NCBI RefSeq assembly: GCF_036346295.1
Contig: NZ_CP107819.1
Location: forward strand, 2,542,001 to 2,606,000
Reading direction: 5' to 3'
DNA length: 64,000 nucleotides
DNA from: Streptomyces sp. NBC_00536
GTDB lineage: Bacteria > Actinomycetota > Actinomycetes > Streptomycetales > Streptomycetaceae
The notes under the pieces: generated by a model
Told to the model about the DNA's origin: nothing
Seen by the model: the letters and a program-made list of their open reading frames with translations, nothing else
Database searches by the model: none
Shown: piece by piece, positions 1-8,851 of the stretch
How the letters are laid out: each line of letters opens with the position of its first letter
Numbering within the stretch: the stretch's first letter is position 1
Program-made: the position numbers and the translations under genes

Positions 1-2155
1 AGCGCAGCACGGTCCGCGATATGAGCCCGGAGACGGTCGAGTTGAGGCAGGCGGAGGGGATCAGGAAGTCCTCGCGGGTGCCGTACGTCGACACGCAGCC
101 ACCGGGGTCGGCGAGGACCACGATCTCCGGGTCGAAGCCCGGGCCGCCCGTTTCCTCCCGGTGGGCGTCGAGGGCCGCCTTGAGTTCGCGGGTGATGGCG
201 CCCTTGCCGGTCCAGCCGTCGACGAAGACGACGTCGGCCGGGTCGTGGTGGGCGGCGAGCCAGCGCAGCGCGTTGGCGTCGATGCCCCGGCCCCGGACGA
301 TGGAGACGGCGTAGTGCGGCAGGTCCAGACCGTGCCGCAGCTGCGCCCAGCGGCGCATCAGGACCCCGACGGGGGTGCCCGCGCGGGCGAGCGAGACCAG
401 CACGGGGCGCGGGGACCGCTCGGCGAGGACGGTTTCGGTGACCGTGCCGACGGCGCGCGCGATGCGGGCGGCGGAGGTGGTCAGGGCGCCGCGGTACAGC
501 TCCTGGTAGTGCGCGCTGGGCTGGTATTCGACGGGCAGGGACTCGGCGTAGTGCGCGCCGCCCGCCTGGATGGCCTCCTCGCGCTCCTCGGTGGGGGCCT
601 CCAGCTCCAGGTCGGAGAGGTCCTGGAGGAGCCAGCCGACGTCCTCGGCCGGGTAGGAGGAGAAGGCGGGTCCGCGCAGGGGCTCGGGCAGGGCCCGCTC
701 GTGCGTCGGCCCGTGCGTGATCGGCTCGGGCATGATCGGCTCCCGCCGGTCGTCGGGTACGGAGGACGGGGCGGGCGCGGGCCCGGTCACCGGCGCGGTC
801 GCGGGCACGTGGGACGGTACGACCGCCAGCGCGACCCGGCCGGTGTGCGGGGCGAGCCGGGCGAGGAGGCCGTCCGGGGCGTGCAGGGCCGGGGTGTCCC
901 CGGCCGAGTCCACGACCACGACCACGGTGTCGAAGGCGGCGCCCTCGCCGCCGGGGACGTCGCGGGCGGCCGCGACGTTGTAGGCGTAGCGCTCGCCGGG
1001 TCCGTCGGCGGGGTCGTCGTGGGCGGGGAAGACCAGCCGGGTGCGGATCGCGTAGCCGGGGTCGTCGACGGCCAGGACGGGCGAGCGGGTGGTGGTGGAG
1101 AAGCGCACCGCGTCGGCGGCGCCGGTCTCCTCCAGCGCCAGGGCGAGCCGCAGCGGGGCGTACATCAGCTCTTCGTTGCCGAGGACGAGGACCCGTCCGG
1201 GGCGCTCGCCGAGGGCGCGGGCGAGCTGCGCCCCGAGCGCGGGCAGGGCCGCCTCCAGCCGGGTGCGGTGGGCGGGCGTGAACCCGTGCCGTCCCCCGTC
1301 GGGGACCCCGGCGGGCCAGTCGAGGCGGATCCGGGCGGCGGGGGCGGGGGTCCCGGCGAGGGGTGCCTCCTGCGCGGCCTCGTACTCCTCGACCAGGCGC
1401 GTGCCCCGTTCCAGGACCCCTTCCGGCAGGCGTACGGTGCCGCTCGCCAGGGCGATCAGGTCCACCCGGGCGCCGAGGCCGTCCGCGAAGGCGGTCAGCC
1501 GGTCGCGGTCGGCCGCCGAGCGCATGTCCACCAGGGCGACCACGACATAGTGCCCGCGCGGATGGCGTTCGTGCAGGTCACGGATGGTGTTCAGGACGGT
1601 GTTGCCGGTGGAGAACTCGTCGTCGACCAGCACCAGCGGACCGGTCCCCGCCAGCAGCGCGGGGTCCTCCGGCAGCAGCAGGTGCGAGGTGGCGTGCGAG
1701 TGGGCCTCCTCGAAGCCCCCGGCGGGCCGGACGCCTGGCACCGGGCGGCGGGTGGAGTGCAGGTACGGGGCCACCCCGAGGCCGTCGGCGACGCTGTGCC
1801 CGAGCCCGGTCGCGGTCTCGGCGTACCCGAGCACCACGGCGGAGGCGGCCGCGTCACCGAGCAGCTCGCGCACCCGCAGGCCCAGCCCGTACCCGGCGCC
1901 GTGGACCACGGCCGGGGACTGCGGGACGTGCTTGCCGAGCACCTGGGACACCAGCAGGTGCGCCCGCTTGGGGTTGCGGCGCAGCGCCAGCCCGAGCAGC
2001 CCGCTGAGCCGGGGTCCCCCGGACTCCGTGTCCGAACCCGGGGCCTGCGCCTCTTCCGGGGCCTGCGCCTCTTCCAAGGCAACGCCCAGCCGGTCGGCGA
2101 CCCACGTTCCTGACCACACCGCTTCGATCTTCTTGCCCTTCCTCGTCGTCGGCAT
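1..2155 (-). CDS. Ter-cluster phosphoribosyltransferase-TRSP-StiP fusion (3' end outside window)
   Basis: Read leftwards from ATG 2155, the frame stays open for 718 codons to the window edge. Residues ~1-245 look like a phosphoribosyltransferase, with a PRPP-loop-like LVDDEFSTGNT near 176-186. Residues ~300-440 fit the TRSP domain that follows such enzymes (NEELMYAPLRLALALEETG near 328). From Met475 the sequence matches the StiP family (FSSYPAEDVGWLL; SLARAGTPVG; VDGWTGKGAI), a family named both cysteine protease StiP and PRTase_1; its DGWTGKG stretch also resembles a PRPP loop. In Ter operons these parts are thought to act on a nucleoside-like metabolite. The start lies 18 nt after the aldolase stop, so they are probably one operon. 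No strong Shine-Dalgarno is visible. The fusion is seen directly; the chemistry is inferred. Confidence 0.82.
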   Translation of the reverse strand, partial: MPTTRKGKKIEAVWSGTWVADRLGVALEEAQAPEEAQAPGSDTESGGPRLSGLLGLALRRNPKRAHLLVSQVLGKHVPQSPAVVHGAGYGLGLRVRELLGDAAASAVVLGYAETATGLGHSVADGLGVAPYLHSTRRPVPGVRPAGGFEEAHSHATSHLLLPEDPALLAGTGPLVLVDDEFSTGNTVLNTIRDLHERHPRGHYVVVALVDMRSAADRDRLTAFADGLGARVDLIALASGTVRLPEGVLERGTRLVEEYEAAQEAPLAGTPAPAARIRLDWPAGVPDGGRHGFTPAHRTRLEAALPALGAQLARALGERPGRVLVLGNEELMYAPLRLALALEETGAADAVRFSTTTRSPVLAVDDPGYAIRTRLVFPAHDDPADGPGERYAYNVAAARDVPGGEGAAFDTVVVVVDSAGDTPALHAPDGLLARLAPHTGRVALAVVPSHVPATAPVTGPAPAPSSVPDDRREPIMPEPITHGPTHERALPEPLRGPAFSSYPAEDVGWLLQDLSDLELEAPTEEREEAIQAGGAHYAESLPVEYQPSAHYQELYRGALTTSAARIARAVGTVTETVLAERSPRPVLVSLARAGTPVGVLMRRWAQLRHGLDLPHYAVSIVRGRGIDANALRWLAAHHDPADVVFVDGWTGKGAITRELKAALDAHREETGGPGFDPEIVVLADPGGCVSTYGTREDFLIPSACLNSTVSGLISRTVLR
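2040..2075. repeat. 18-bp perfect tandem duplication in the PRTase N-terminus
   Basis: Two identical adjacent 18-bp units (2040-2057 and 2058-2075) add six in-frame codons, giving EEAQAP twice near residue 28. The segment lies in a probably disordered linker before the catalytic domain. It looks like replication slippage. Confidence 0.9.
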
Positions 2156-2173
2156 CCGGTCCGGATCCCGGCT

Positions 2174-3337
2174 TCAGACCTGGAGTCCGGCGGTGAGGAG
2201 ATCGACGAAGCCGACCTCCTCCTTGGCCACACCGAAGACCTCCGCGCGCAGCATGGTGCGCTCGGCCCAGGCCCGGTGGGGCTTCACCTCGTTCATTTTG
2301 TTCGTATAGGCCGACCGCATCACTCCACCACCGCCGCGCTCCGGGCGCAGGATGTCCTGGGCGTCGCTGAACTCCTCGTGGGAGACCACCGACAGCGCGT
2401 GCACGGGGGTGACGTGCGCCGGGTGGATGCAGGTCTTGCCGAGCAGACCGTTGGCCCGGTCGAGTTCGATCTCGCGGAGCAGCCCGTCCAGGTCGTGCTC
2501 GATGAGCGCGGTGCGCAGTTCCTCGACGCCTTCCTCCAGGAAGGGGCTGCGGCGCAGCTGGGGCTTGAAGAGGCGCTGCTGGCTGCGGAAGTACTCCCAG
2601 ACCGGGCCGGTGACGGTGAATCCGGTGCCGTCGGCCCGGCTCAGGACGTTGACCACGTCCGCGATCACGCCGGCGACGATCTGGACGTCGTACGCCGTCA
2701 TGTCGGGCGTGCGGCGCAGTCCGTAGGCCGAGCAGAAGTCGGTCACGCCCAGGCGCAGCGCCAGGACGCGGTCGCGGTAGGCGTTGACCGTGCGCGAGAT
2801 GCCCGCGAGGGCCTCCACGCGGGTTTCGAGGTGGAGCAGTTCGGGGGTTTCCAGGACGGGCATCGCGTAGAAGTGCTGTCCGGCCTGCTCCGCGGCCTGG
2901 CCGACGGCGTCGAGGAAGGCGGTTCCGCGACTCTCCGTGAATTTCGGCAGTACGAATCCGGCCAATCTGTGTGCCGCGCCGCCCAGGCGGCGTGCGAGAT
3001 CGACTATCTGTTCGGGTTCGCGGACCCGAATGAAGAGCAGCGGGGCCTCGGTCCCGGCCGCGTCGATCTCGGCGAATTGCCGGACGAGGTTCTCCTCGGC
3101 GCCCGCGACCTCGGCGTCGCTGATGGAATCCTCCAGGCAGAGGACCATGGAGACGACTCCGCGGCGCGCCTGCTTGGCCACGTCGGCCGCCAGGTGGGGG
3201 CGGGTGGCGGGGCTGTAGAGGGTGGCGCCGAGCGCGGCGGCGAGCGTACGGGCGGGCGAAGCGGCGGTGAACTCGACCGGCTCCTGGTGGAAGAGGTCCT
3301 CGCGGACGGTGGGCGATATGTGCCCGAAGTGACGCAT
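2174..3337 (-). CDS. HpcH/HpaI (CitE-like) aldolase family protein of the Ter cluster
   Basis: 387 residues from ATG 3337, preceded by GGGGGAAG. It has the TIM-barrel features of the HpcH/HpaI and citrate lyase beta family: TLYSPATRP near the N-terminus, VSMVLCLEDSI with the acidic metal-binding residues, PLLFIRVRE, FVLPKF, and MPVLETPE. Such enzymes make or break C-C bonds on small acids or acyl-CoAs in the cytoplasm. In Ter operons the aldolase sits beside the phosphoribosyltransferase/TRSP protein, as here, and has been proposed to help build a nucleoside-like metabolite. Its substrate is unknown. A longer in-frame extension upstream lacks a ribosome site and was not used. Confidence 0.85.
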   Translation of the reverse strand: MRHFGHISPTVREDLFHQEPVEFTAASPARTLAAALGATLYSPATRPHLAADVAKQARRGVVSMVLCLEDSISDAEVAGAEENLVRQFAEIDAAGTEAPLLFIRVREPEQIVDLARRLGGAAHRLAGFVLPKFTESRGTAFLDAVGQAAEQAGQHFYAMPVLETPELLHLETRVEALAGISRTVNAYRDRVLALRLGVTDFCSAYGLRRTPDMTAYDVQIVAGVIADVVNVLSRADGTGFTVTGPVWEYFRSQQRLFKPQLRRSPFLEEGVEELRTALIEHDLDGLLREIELDRANGLLGKTCIHPAHVTPVHALSVVSHEEFSDAQDILRPERGGGGVMRSAYTNKMNEVKPHRAWAERTMLRAEVFGVAKEEVGFVDLLTAGLQV

Positions 3338-3545
3338 GTGCTTCCCCCGTACTGCCTCGGCGGCCCCATTGGCATGGCCGGTAATAGTACGTACGAATGA
3401 GTTCCAAGAGTTCCTCAAGCACATGAAGTTCGGGTAACCCTCTTGCACCATGCACAGCCCCAGGACGTCCGACAAGGGTTGCGGACGGCCCGCGGGCGAC
3501 ACTCCAGGGGGCCCGCATTGTCCCGGCCCGCCCCGGGAGGGCAGG

Positions 3546-4349
3546 ATGACCGGCATGACGCACGCGATGCAGAAGGGCTCCAACATCCCGGTGACCGCCG
3601 CCGCGGTCCGGGCGGTGCTGCGCTGGACCGGCGGCCCCGAGGTGCCGGACGTGGACGCCTCGGCGCTGCTCGTGGGGGCGGACGGGCGTGTGCGTTCCGA
3701 TGAGGACTTCGTCTTCTACAACCAGCCCCGGCACCCCTCCGGGGCGGTCTGGCGCCTGGGCAAGAAGCGGGTCGGCGACGGGATCACCGACGCCGTCCAG
3801 ATGGACCTGGTCTCGGTGCCCGGCTGGGTGGACCGGGTGCTCGTGGTCGTCTCGGCCGAGGACGTGCCCTTCGAGCGGGTCGGGGACCTGCGGATCCTGC
3901 TCTACGACGCCACGGTCAGCGGGGGCGCCGAACCCCTCGCCTACTTCGACGTACGGCCCGAGACGGGCGCGGAGACGGCCCTGATGTGCGGGGAGGTCTA
4001 CCGCCGGGGCGAGGGGTGGAAGTTCCGCGCGCTGGGCGAGGGCTACTCCAACGGGCTCGTCGGGCTGGCCACGGACCACGGGATCTCGGTGGACGACGGC
4101 GCGGAGGAACCGGACGCCGCGGCGGCGGGGGCCACGGGGCAGGCGGACCGGACGGCCGCGATGCGCCCGCCGACCCCGGATCCGACCCCGGCACCGGCCA
4201 CCGCGCCGCCGGTGCCCGCGGTGGCGCCCACCCAGGCCCCGCCGGCCGCGCAGCCCGCCTACGGGTACCCGCAGCACGTGTCCCCGGTGCCGGTCGGCGA
4301 CCCGTCCTTCCGGCTGCCGGTGCAGGGCCCGCAGTTCCTGCGCCGCTGA
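3546..4349 (+). CDS. TerD family protein with Pro/Ala-rich tail
   Basis: 267 residues. ATG 3546 was chosen because GGGAGG ends 5 nt upstream; ATGs at 3555 and 3567 are too far. Residues ~8-180 form a TerD-type calcium-binding stress domain: [48 protein letters not shown], and [18 protein letters not shown]. The last ~80 residues are a low-complexity Pro/Ala/Thr tail, absent from the two standard TerD proteins in this cluster. The first beta-hairpin is less canonical than in TerD (no KGGN). It diverges from the aldolase gene across 208 bp. The role is inferred to be in the Ter envelope/metal stress response. Confidence 0.85.
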   Translation: MTGMTHAMQKGSNIPVTAAAVRAVLRWTGGPEVPDVDASALLVGADGRVRSDEDFVFYNQPRHPSGAVWRLGKKRVGDGITDAVQMDLVSVPGWVDRVLVVVSAEDVPFERVGDLRILLYDATVSGGAEPLAYFDVRPETGAETALMCGEVYRRGEGWKFRALGEGYSNGLVGLATDHGISVDDGAEEPDAAAAGATGQADRTAAMRPPTPDPTPAPATAPPVPAVAPTQAPPAAQPAYGYPQHVSPVPVGDPSFRLPVQGPQFLRR

Positions 4350-4350
4350 G

Positions 4351-4405
4351 CCGGGCGGGCCGGGCGGGCCGGGCGGGCCGGGCGGGCCGGGCGGGGCGGG
4401 CGGGG
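4351..4405. repeat. 9-bp tandem repeat between convergent genes
   Basis: Five exact copies of ccgggcggg (4351-4395), followed by degenerate G-rich sequence, start 1 nt after the TerD-like stop codon and end before the convergent TerA-like gene. It may act as a terminator or be simple slippage sequence. Confidence 0.85.
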
Positions 4406-4436
4406 CTTCACGAGCACGCCCGGGGCCGCGGACGGC

Positions 4437-5183
4437 TCAGGCCTTGGTCTTGTAACCCCGCCCCCACTGGAGCCCCCAGCCGTACAGCCGGTCCAGCTCG
4501 GCCTGGAACCCGTAGACGAATTTGACCTCGCGCCGCACGACGAGTTCGCCCTTGACCTTCTCCAGCGAGACCACCGCGCAGGAACGCGCCTGCGGGTGGC
4601 GTTCCTCCAGGGGGATCTCTATCCGCGGGCCGGTGACCGGGAAGAGGGTCACCATGGCGTGCGTACGGTCGAAGGCCGGGGTCTGGTCGTAGATGTAGAC
4701 GAAGACCAGCAGCCGCTTGATCTCGTCGGCGTGGTCGAGGTTGACGTAGAGGGTCTCACCGGACGCCGAACCGAACCGGTCGTCGCCGCTGAGCTTGACG
4801 TACGGCGGGTCGTTGATGTCCCCGAGCAGCTTGCCCAGGGGCTGTACGACCCCGCGCGTGCCGTCGGTCAGCTCGTACAGGCAGCCGAGGTCGAGGTCGA
4901 CATTGACCACGCCCTGCGTGTGCGCCTGCACCATGTCCGGCTTGAACAGCTTGAACGGATGGCGGAAGAGCTGTCCGCTCGCGCCGGTGGGGCCGCCGAA
5001 GTCGGAGGTCCGCATCCGCCAGGACAGGTTGACGCGCAGATTGCCGTGGACCGCCCCCTGTTTGGTGAGCGACACCGTGGGATGCCGTTTCGTCAGTTCG
5101 ATCGCGTTCGACGACGCGCTTCCCGACTGGAACTGCGAGGCGCGGGCGCCCCTGAGGCCGTCGAAGAAGTCGATGAAGCCCAT
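4437..5183 (-). CDS. TerA-like tellurium/stress protein
   Basis: 248 residues from ATG 5183, with a G-rich Shine-Dalgarno 4-5 nt upstream; a longer in-frame extension is not needed. The product begins GFIDFFDGLRG and contains SLTKQGAVHGNLRVNLSWR, VNVDLDLGCLYEL and LLVFVYIYD, the beta-sandwich pattern of TerD/TerA (CABP) proteins that bind calcium through acidic loops. It is longer and less regular than TerD, as expected for the TerA-like branch. It follows the DUF475 gene by 92 bp on the same strand, so co-expression with the membrane protein is likely. The biochemical role is unknown. Confidence 0.72.
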   Translation of the reverse strand: MGFIDFFDGLRGARASQFQSGSASSNAIELTKRHPTVSLTKQGAVHGNLRVNLSWRMRTSDFGGPTGASGQLFRHPFKLFKPDMVQAHTQGVVNVDLDLGCLYELTDGTRGVVQPLGKLLGDINDPPYVKLSGDDRFGSASGETLYVNLDHADEIKRLLVFVYIYDQTPAFDRTHAMVTLFPVTGPRIEIPLEERHPQARSCAVVSLEKVKGELVVRREVKFVYGFQAELDRLYGWGLQWGRGYKTKA

Positions 5184-5275
5184 GTCATCCCCCCTGGGTT
5201 CGCACACGCGGGACGGGGCGGCCCGGGAGTACCCCGCGCCGCCCCGCAGTTGAGCGTTCCGCATTACCGCCGTGA

Positions 5276-6412
5276 TCATGCCTCGGCGGCGACCTCCTGC
5301 GGTGCGGAATCCTCAAGAGCCAGGCGCTTGTTGCGGCGGACCGAGGACCAGAAGGACCAGGCGATCAGCAGCACGCCGACGAGGCCGGTGATGACCTCGT
5401 GGATCTCGTACTGGATGGTGACGAGCAGGATGACGGCGAGCGCGCCGATCGCGTAGTGCGCGCCGTGCTCCAGGTAGACGTAGTCGTCGAGGGTGCCCTG
5501 GCGGACCAGGTAGACCGTCAGCGACCGGACGTACATGGCACCGATGCCGAGGCCGAGGGCCATCAGCACGATGTCGTTGGTGATCGCGAAGGCGCCGATG
5601 ACCCCGTCGAAGGAGAAGGACGCGTCCAGGACCTCCAGGTAGAGGAACATGAAGAACGCGGCCTTGCCCGCCATGACGACCGCGGAGACGGGGTTGCCGC
5701 TCTTCTTCGCGGCTTCCTCCGCCTCGTGCTCGGCCTCTTCCTCCTCTTCGAGCTTGTTCTCGAAGTAGCCGGAGAGACCGCCGACGATCATGTAGGTGAT
5801 CAGACCGGCGATGCCGGAGATCAGCACGGTCTGCGCCTTGTCCACTTCCAGGCCGCCGTGCTGGTGGGCGTGGGCGGCGAAGGTGAACGAGGTGATCAGC
5901 AGGGCGATCAGCGCGATGCAGGCGGACAGCATGTCGATCTTGCCGAGCTTGGCGAGGGGACGCTCAAGCCAGGCGAGCCACTTGATGTCCCGGTCCTCGA
6001 AGATGAAGTCGAGGAAGATCATCAGCAGGAACATGCCACCGAAGGCCGCGATGGCCGGGTGGGCGTCGGTGACCAGTTCCTGATAGTGGTTCTTGTTGGT
6101 CATCGCGAGATCGACGGCCTCGATGGGCCCGATCTTGGCGGTGACCGCCACGATCACGACGGGGAAGACCAGGCGCATGCCGAACACGGCGATGAGGACG
6201 CCCACGGTGAGGAAGATCTTCTGCCAGAAGGCATTCATCTTCTTCAGGATTCCGGCGTTGACCACCGCGTTGTCGAAGGACAGCGAGATCTCCAGGACGG
6301 ACAGGATCGCGACGATCCCGAACGCGGTCCACCCCCCGTAGAGAACCGCCGCGGCCAGGCCGAGCGCGGTAATCGCGAACGACCAGCCGAAGGTTTTCAG
6401 AACCACGGGCAC
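5276..6412 (-). CDS. DUF475 family (TerC-related) integral membrane protein
   Basis: 378 residues with a GTG start at 6412, about eight to ten hydrophobic segments and an acidic loop (EEEEEAEHEAEE). Two related motifs, LEISLSFDNAVVNA near the N-terminus and LDASFSFDGVIGAFAI in the second half, show an internal duplication. Each carries an Asp in a membrane segment, typical of TerC-like proteins thought to move or sense metal ions. The terD gene ends 20 bp upstream, so the two are probably co-transcribed. In Ter systems TerC-type proteins are proposed to hold TerD-type partners at the membrane. The Shine-Dalgarno is weak, so a start a few codons later is possible. Confidence 0.85.
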   Translation of the reverse strand: MPVVLKTFGWSFAITALGLAAAVLYGGWTAFGIVAILSVLEISLSFDNAVVNAGILKKMNAFWQKIFLTVGVLIAVFGMRLVFPVVIVAVTAKIGPIEAVDLAMTNKNHYQELVTDAHPAIAAFGGMFLLMIFLDFIFEDRDIKWLAWLERPLAKLGKIDMLSACIALIALLITSFTFAAHAHQHGGLEVDKAQTVLISGIAGLITYMIVGGLSGYFENKLEEEEEAEHEAEEAAKKSGNPVSAVVMAGKAAFFMFLYLEVLDASFSFDGVIGAFAITNDIVLMALGLGIGAMYVRSLTVYLVRQGTLDDYVYLEHGAHYAIGALAVILLVTIQYEIHEVITGLVGVLLIAWSFWSSVRRNKRLALEDSAPQEVAAEA

Positions 6413-6431
6413 CCCATCGTCTTGTACGGCT

Positions 6432-7007
6432 TTACGAAACGTTGACCCCGAAGTCTAGAGCGATGCCCCGCAGGCCCGACGCGTACCCCTGCCCCACGGC
6501 CCTGAACTTCCATTCGGCGCCGTACCGGTAGACCTCGCCGAAGATCATCGCGGTCTCGCTGGAGGCGTCCTCGGAGAGGTCGTAACGCGCCAACTCCACG
6601 CCGTCCGCCTGGTTCACCACGCGAATGTAGGCATTGCTGACCTGGCCGAAGGACTGCCCGCGGGCATCGGCGTCGTGGATGGAGACCGGGAAGACGATCT
6701 TGTCGCAGGCCGCCGGGACCTTCGTCAGGTCGATCAGGACCGACTCGTCGTCGCCTTCACCCTCACCGGTGAGGTTGTCCCCCGTGTGTTCGACGGACCC
6801 CTCGGGGCTCTTCAGGTTGTTGTAGAAGACGAAGTACTCGTCTCCGAGCACCCGGCCGCCCGCGCACAGCAGTGCGCTGGCGTCGAGGTCGAAGTCCGCA
6901 CCCGTGGTCGAGCGCGCGTCCCAGCCGAGGCCGACCAGCAGCCGGGTCAGGTTCGGTGCGGCCTTGGAGAGGGAGACATTGCCCCCTTTGGCGAGTGTGA
7001 CGCCCAT
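6432..7007 (-). CDS. TerD family calcium-binding stress protein (copy 1)
   Basis: 191 residues, the standard TerD length. ATG 7007 follows GGAGG. It shows [63 protein letters not shown] (acidic calcium loop), and [19 protein letters not shown]. TerD proteins are cytoplasmic beta-sandwich calcium binders linked to resistance to tellurite and other stress and to differentiation in Streptomyces. It is a close paralogue of the neighbour at 7116 and sits directly upstream of the DUF475 gene. A hairpin between the two terD genes suggests their expression can differ. Confidence 0.95.
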   Translation of the reverse strand: MGVTLAKGGNVSLSKAAPNLTRLLVGLGWDARSTTGADFDLDASALLCAGGRVLGDEYFVFYNNLKSPEGSVEHTGDNLTGEGEGDDESVLIDLTKVPAACDKIVFPVSIHDADARGQSFGQVSNAYIRVVNQADGVELARYDLSEDASSETAMIFGEVYRYGAEWKFRAVGQGYASGLRGIALDFGVNVS

Positions 7008-7059
7008 TGTTGTGGTCCTCCCCGGAGATGTGCCGGCGACGGTACGCCGATGAAGAACA

Positions 7060-7093
7060 TCCGGCGCCGTACACGACTGTGCACGGCGCCGGA
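7060..7093 (-). terminator. Hairpin between the two terD genes
   Basis: An 11-bp perfect inverted repeat (tccggcgccgt / acggcgccgga, loop 7071-7082) lies in the 108-bp gap. No T run follows, usual for Streptomyces. It could be a terminator or attenuator. Confidence 0.6.
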
Positions 7094-7115
7094 CGGTGAA
7101 CTGCTGGTCCCTCGG

Positions 7116-7691
7116 TCAGACGTTGACGCCGAAGTCCTGCGCGATGCCGCGCAGACCCGAGGCGTAGCCCTGGCCGATGGCACGGAACTTCCACTCCGCG
7201 CCGTTGCGGTACAGCTCGCCGAAGACCATGGCGGTCTCGGTCGAGGCGTCCTCGGAGAGGTCGTAGCGGGCCAGCTCGGTGTTGTCGGCCTGGTTCACGA
7301 CGCGGATGTACGCGTTGCGGACCTGGCCGAAGCTCTGCTGACGGGCTTCGGCCTCGTAGATCGAGACCGGGAAGACGATCTTGTTGACGTCGGCCGGGAC
7401 ACCGGCGAGGTTGACCTTGATGGCCTCGTCGTCGCCCTCGCCCTCACCGGTGGTGTTGTCACCGGTGTGCTCGACCGAGCCGTCGGGGCTCTTCAGGTTG
7501 TTGAAGAACACGAAGTTGGCGTCGCTGGCGACCTTGCCCTGGTCGTTGGTCAGGATCGCGCTGGCGTCGAGGTCGAAGTCGACACCGGTGGTGGTCCGAG
7601 CGTCCCAGCCCAGTCCGACGATGACCGCCGTCAGGTTCGGCGCGGCCTTGGTCAGCGAGACGTTGCCGCCCTTGCTGAGGCTGACTCCCAC
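7116..7691 (-). CDS. TerD family calcium-binding stress protein (copy 2)
   Basis: 191 residues, starting at GTG 7691 after GGAGGACCC. It carries [74 protein letters not shown], and [18 protein letters not shown]. It differs from the neighbouring copy at scattered positions but keeps all acidic calcium-loop residues. It is first of the three-gene run terD-terD-DUF475 on the minus strand and probably has its own promoter in the 125-bp gap before the peroxiredoxin gene. The cytoplasmic stress role is inferred from the family. Confidence 0.95.
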   Translation of the reverse strand: MGVSLSKGGNVSLTKAAPNLTAVIVGLGWDARTTTGVDFDLDASAILTNDQGKVASDANFVFFNNLKSPDGSVEHTGDNTTGEGEGDDEAIKVNLAGVPADVNKIVFPVSIYEAEARQQSFGQVRNAYIRVVNQADNTELARYDLSEDASTETAMVFGELYRNGAEWKFRAIGQGYASGLRGIAQDFGVNV

Positions 7692-7816
7692 GGGTCCTCC
7701 ATTGGTTTCGTGTGGGGCGGGGCCCCGTCGTGCGGTTGCTACCGGATCAACGCTTCGATCCTAGTGACGGGTTCCCGCCCGGACGGGGTTTTCGTACGGA
7801 AACGTGCGATAGCGAC

Positions 7817-8275
7817 TCAGATGCTGTCGAGCGCCTTGATGTACTCGTTCAGGTCACGCGCGTCGGGCAGCCCGTTGACGACGGTCCAGCGCACGATGCC
7901 GTCCTTGTCGATGATGAAGGTGCCGCGGACCGCGCAGCCCTTCTCCTCGTCGAAGACGCCGTAGGCGCGGGAGGTCTCGCCGTGCGGCCAGAAGTCCGAC
8001 AGCAGCGGGTACTCCAGCCCCTCCTGCTCGCCGAAGACGCGCAGGGTCGGCACGGAGTCGTTGGAGACCGCCAGCAGCTGTACGTCGTCGTTCTGGAACC
8101 GCGGCAGCTGGTCGCGCAGCTCGCACAGCTCGCCCGTGCAGACGCCGGTGAAGGCGAAGGGGTAGAAGAGCAGGACCACGGCCTTCTCGCCGCGGAAATC
8201 GGCGAGCCGCACGGTGGCGCCGTGATTGTCCTTCAGTACGAAGTCCGGGGCCTTGGTGCCGACCTCGATCGCCAT
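7817..8275 (-). CDS. Peroxiredoxin, AhpE-like
   Basis: 152 residues from ATG 8275. It reduces hydrogen peroxide and organic peroxides in the cytoplasm. The thioredoxin-fold core shows APDFVLKDNHGATVRLADFRGEKAVVLLFYPFAFTGVCTGEL, split here as its two halves, with peroxidatic Cys46 in the TxxC motif and a nearby Cys51. Downstream are SNDS, LLSDFWPHGETSRAYGV and RGTFIIDKDGIVRW. The length and the VCTGELCELRD arrangement match actinobacterial AhpE-type enzymes. The reductant cannot be told from sequence. It lies between the terD genes and DUF3052, all on the same strand, but a hairpin upstream makes it probably a separate unit. Confidence 0.93.
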   Translation of the reverse strand: MAIEVGTKAPDFVLKDNHGATVRLADFRGEKAVVLLFYPFAFTGVCTGELCELRDQLPRFQNDDVQLLAVSNDSVPTLRVFGEQEGLEYPLLSDFWPHGETSRAYGVFDEEKGCAVRGTFIIDKDGIVRWTVVNGLPDARDLNEYIKALDSI

Positions 8276-8365
8276 CTCTCGTATCCCTTCATTGAGCCGT
8301 TCGGGTGAGGCCCAGCCTAGGCGAGGCCTTGGCAGGACCGTATGCGCCCGGGGGTAGGAACAGCA

Positions 8366-8397
8366 GAAACCCCGCCGACCGGGGCCGACGGGGTTCC
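8366..8397 (-). terminator. Terminator after the DUF3052 gene
   Basis: Stem gaaaccccgccg / cgacggggttcc, 12 bp with one mismatch and wobble pairs, loop ~8378-8385, in the 144-bp gap downstream of the DUF3052 gene. Confidence 0.65.
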
Positions 8398-8419
8398 TGC
8401 GCTTGCTCTGGGCGCGTGG

Positions 8420-8851
8420 CTAGCGCTTGGACTTGGCGGCCTTGGGGGTCACCAGCTTGCTGGCGGCCCACTCCTTGCCGACGCTGACGCTCTTGGTCTG
8501 CGCCAGGCCCGCCGTCTGGGCGGCCTCGCTGATGTCGCTGGCCTCGACGTAACCGGGACGACCGGTCTTGGGGGTCAGCAGCAGGATCAGTGCGCCGTCC
8601 TCCACCAAGTTGATGGAGTCGACCAGCGTGTCCGTCAGATCGCCGTCTTCGTCCCGGAACCAGAGCAGCACCGCATCGGCGACGTCGTCGTACTCCTCGT
8701 CGACGAGGTCGCTGCCGATGTGATCCTCGATGGCCTCACGGAATTCCTGATCGACGTCATCGTCGTAGCCGATCTCCTGGACCACCTGTTCGGACTCGAA
8801 ACCCAGCCTGGAAACCAGACTGGTCTCCGCGTGGTCCGCGGTCGCGCTCAC
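8420..8851 (-). CDS. DUF3052 family protein
   Basis: 143 residues. GTG 8851 was chosen because AGGAGG sits 7 nt upstream; the ATG six codons earlier would place that Shine-Dalgarno inside the gene. The protein is acidic in its middle (IGYDDDVDQEFREAIEDHIG, DLVDEEYDDVADAVLLWFRDEDGDL) and ends in a Lys/Ala-rich tail (AAKSKR). The family is restricted to actinobacteria and its function is unknown. It lies divergent from aceE with a 435-bp gap, an arrangement I recall as conserved in Streptomyces. Confidence 0.85.
   Translation of the reverse strand: MSATADHAETSLVSRLGFESEQVVQEIGYDDDVDQEFREAIEDHIGSDLVDEEYDDVADAVLLWFRDEDGDLTDTLVDSINLVEDGALILLLTPKTGRPGYVEASDISEAAQTAGLAQTKSVSVGKEWAASKLVTPKAAKSKR

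Noticed and set aside
161..2113. 650-codon plus-strand frame opposite the PRTase fusion
   Set aside because: Gly/Arg/Val-rich antisense shadow typical of high-GC DNA; the minus strand has clear domains.
1854..4277. 807-codon minus-strand frame across three genes
   Set aside because: Crosses the aldolase and TerD genes in other frames, with Arg-rich composition.
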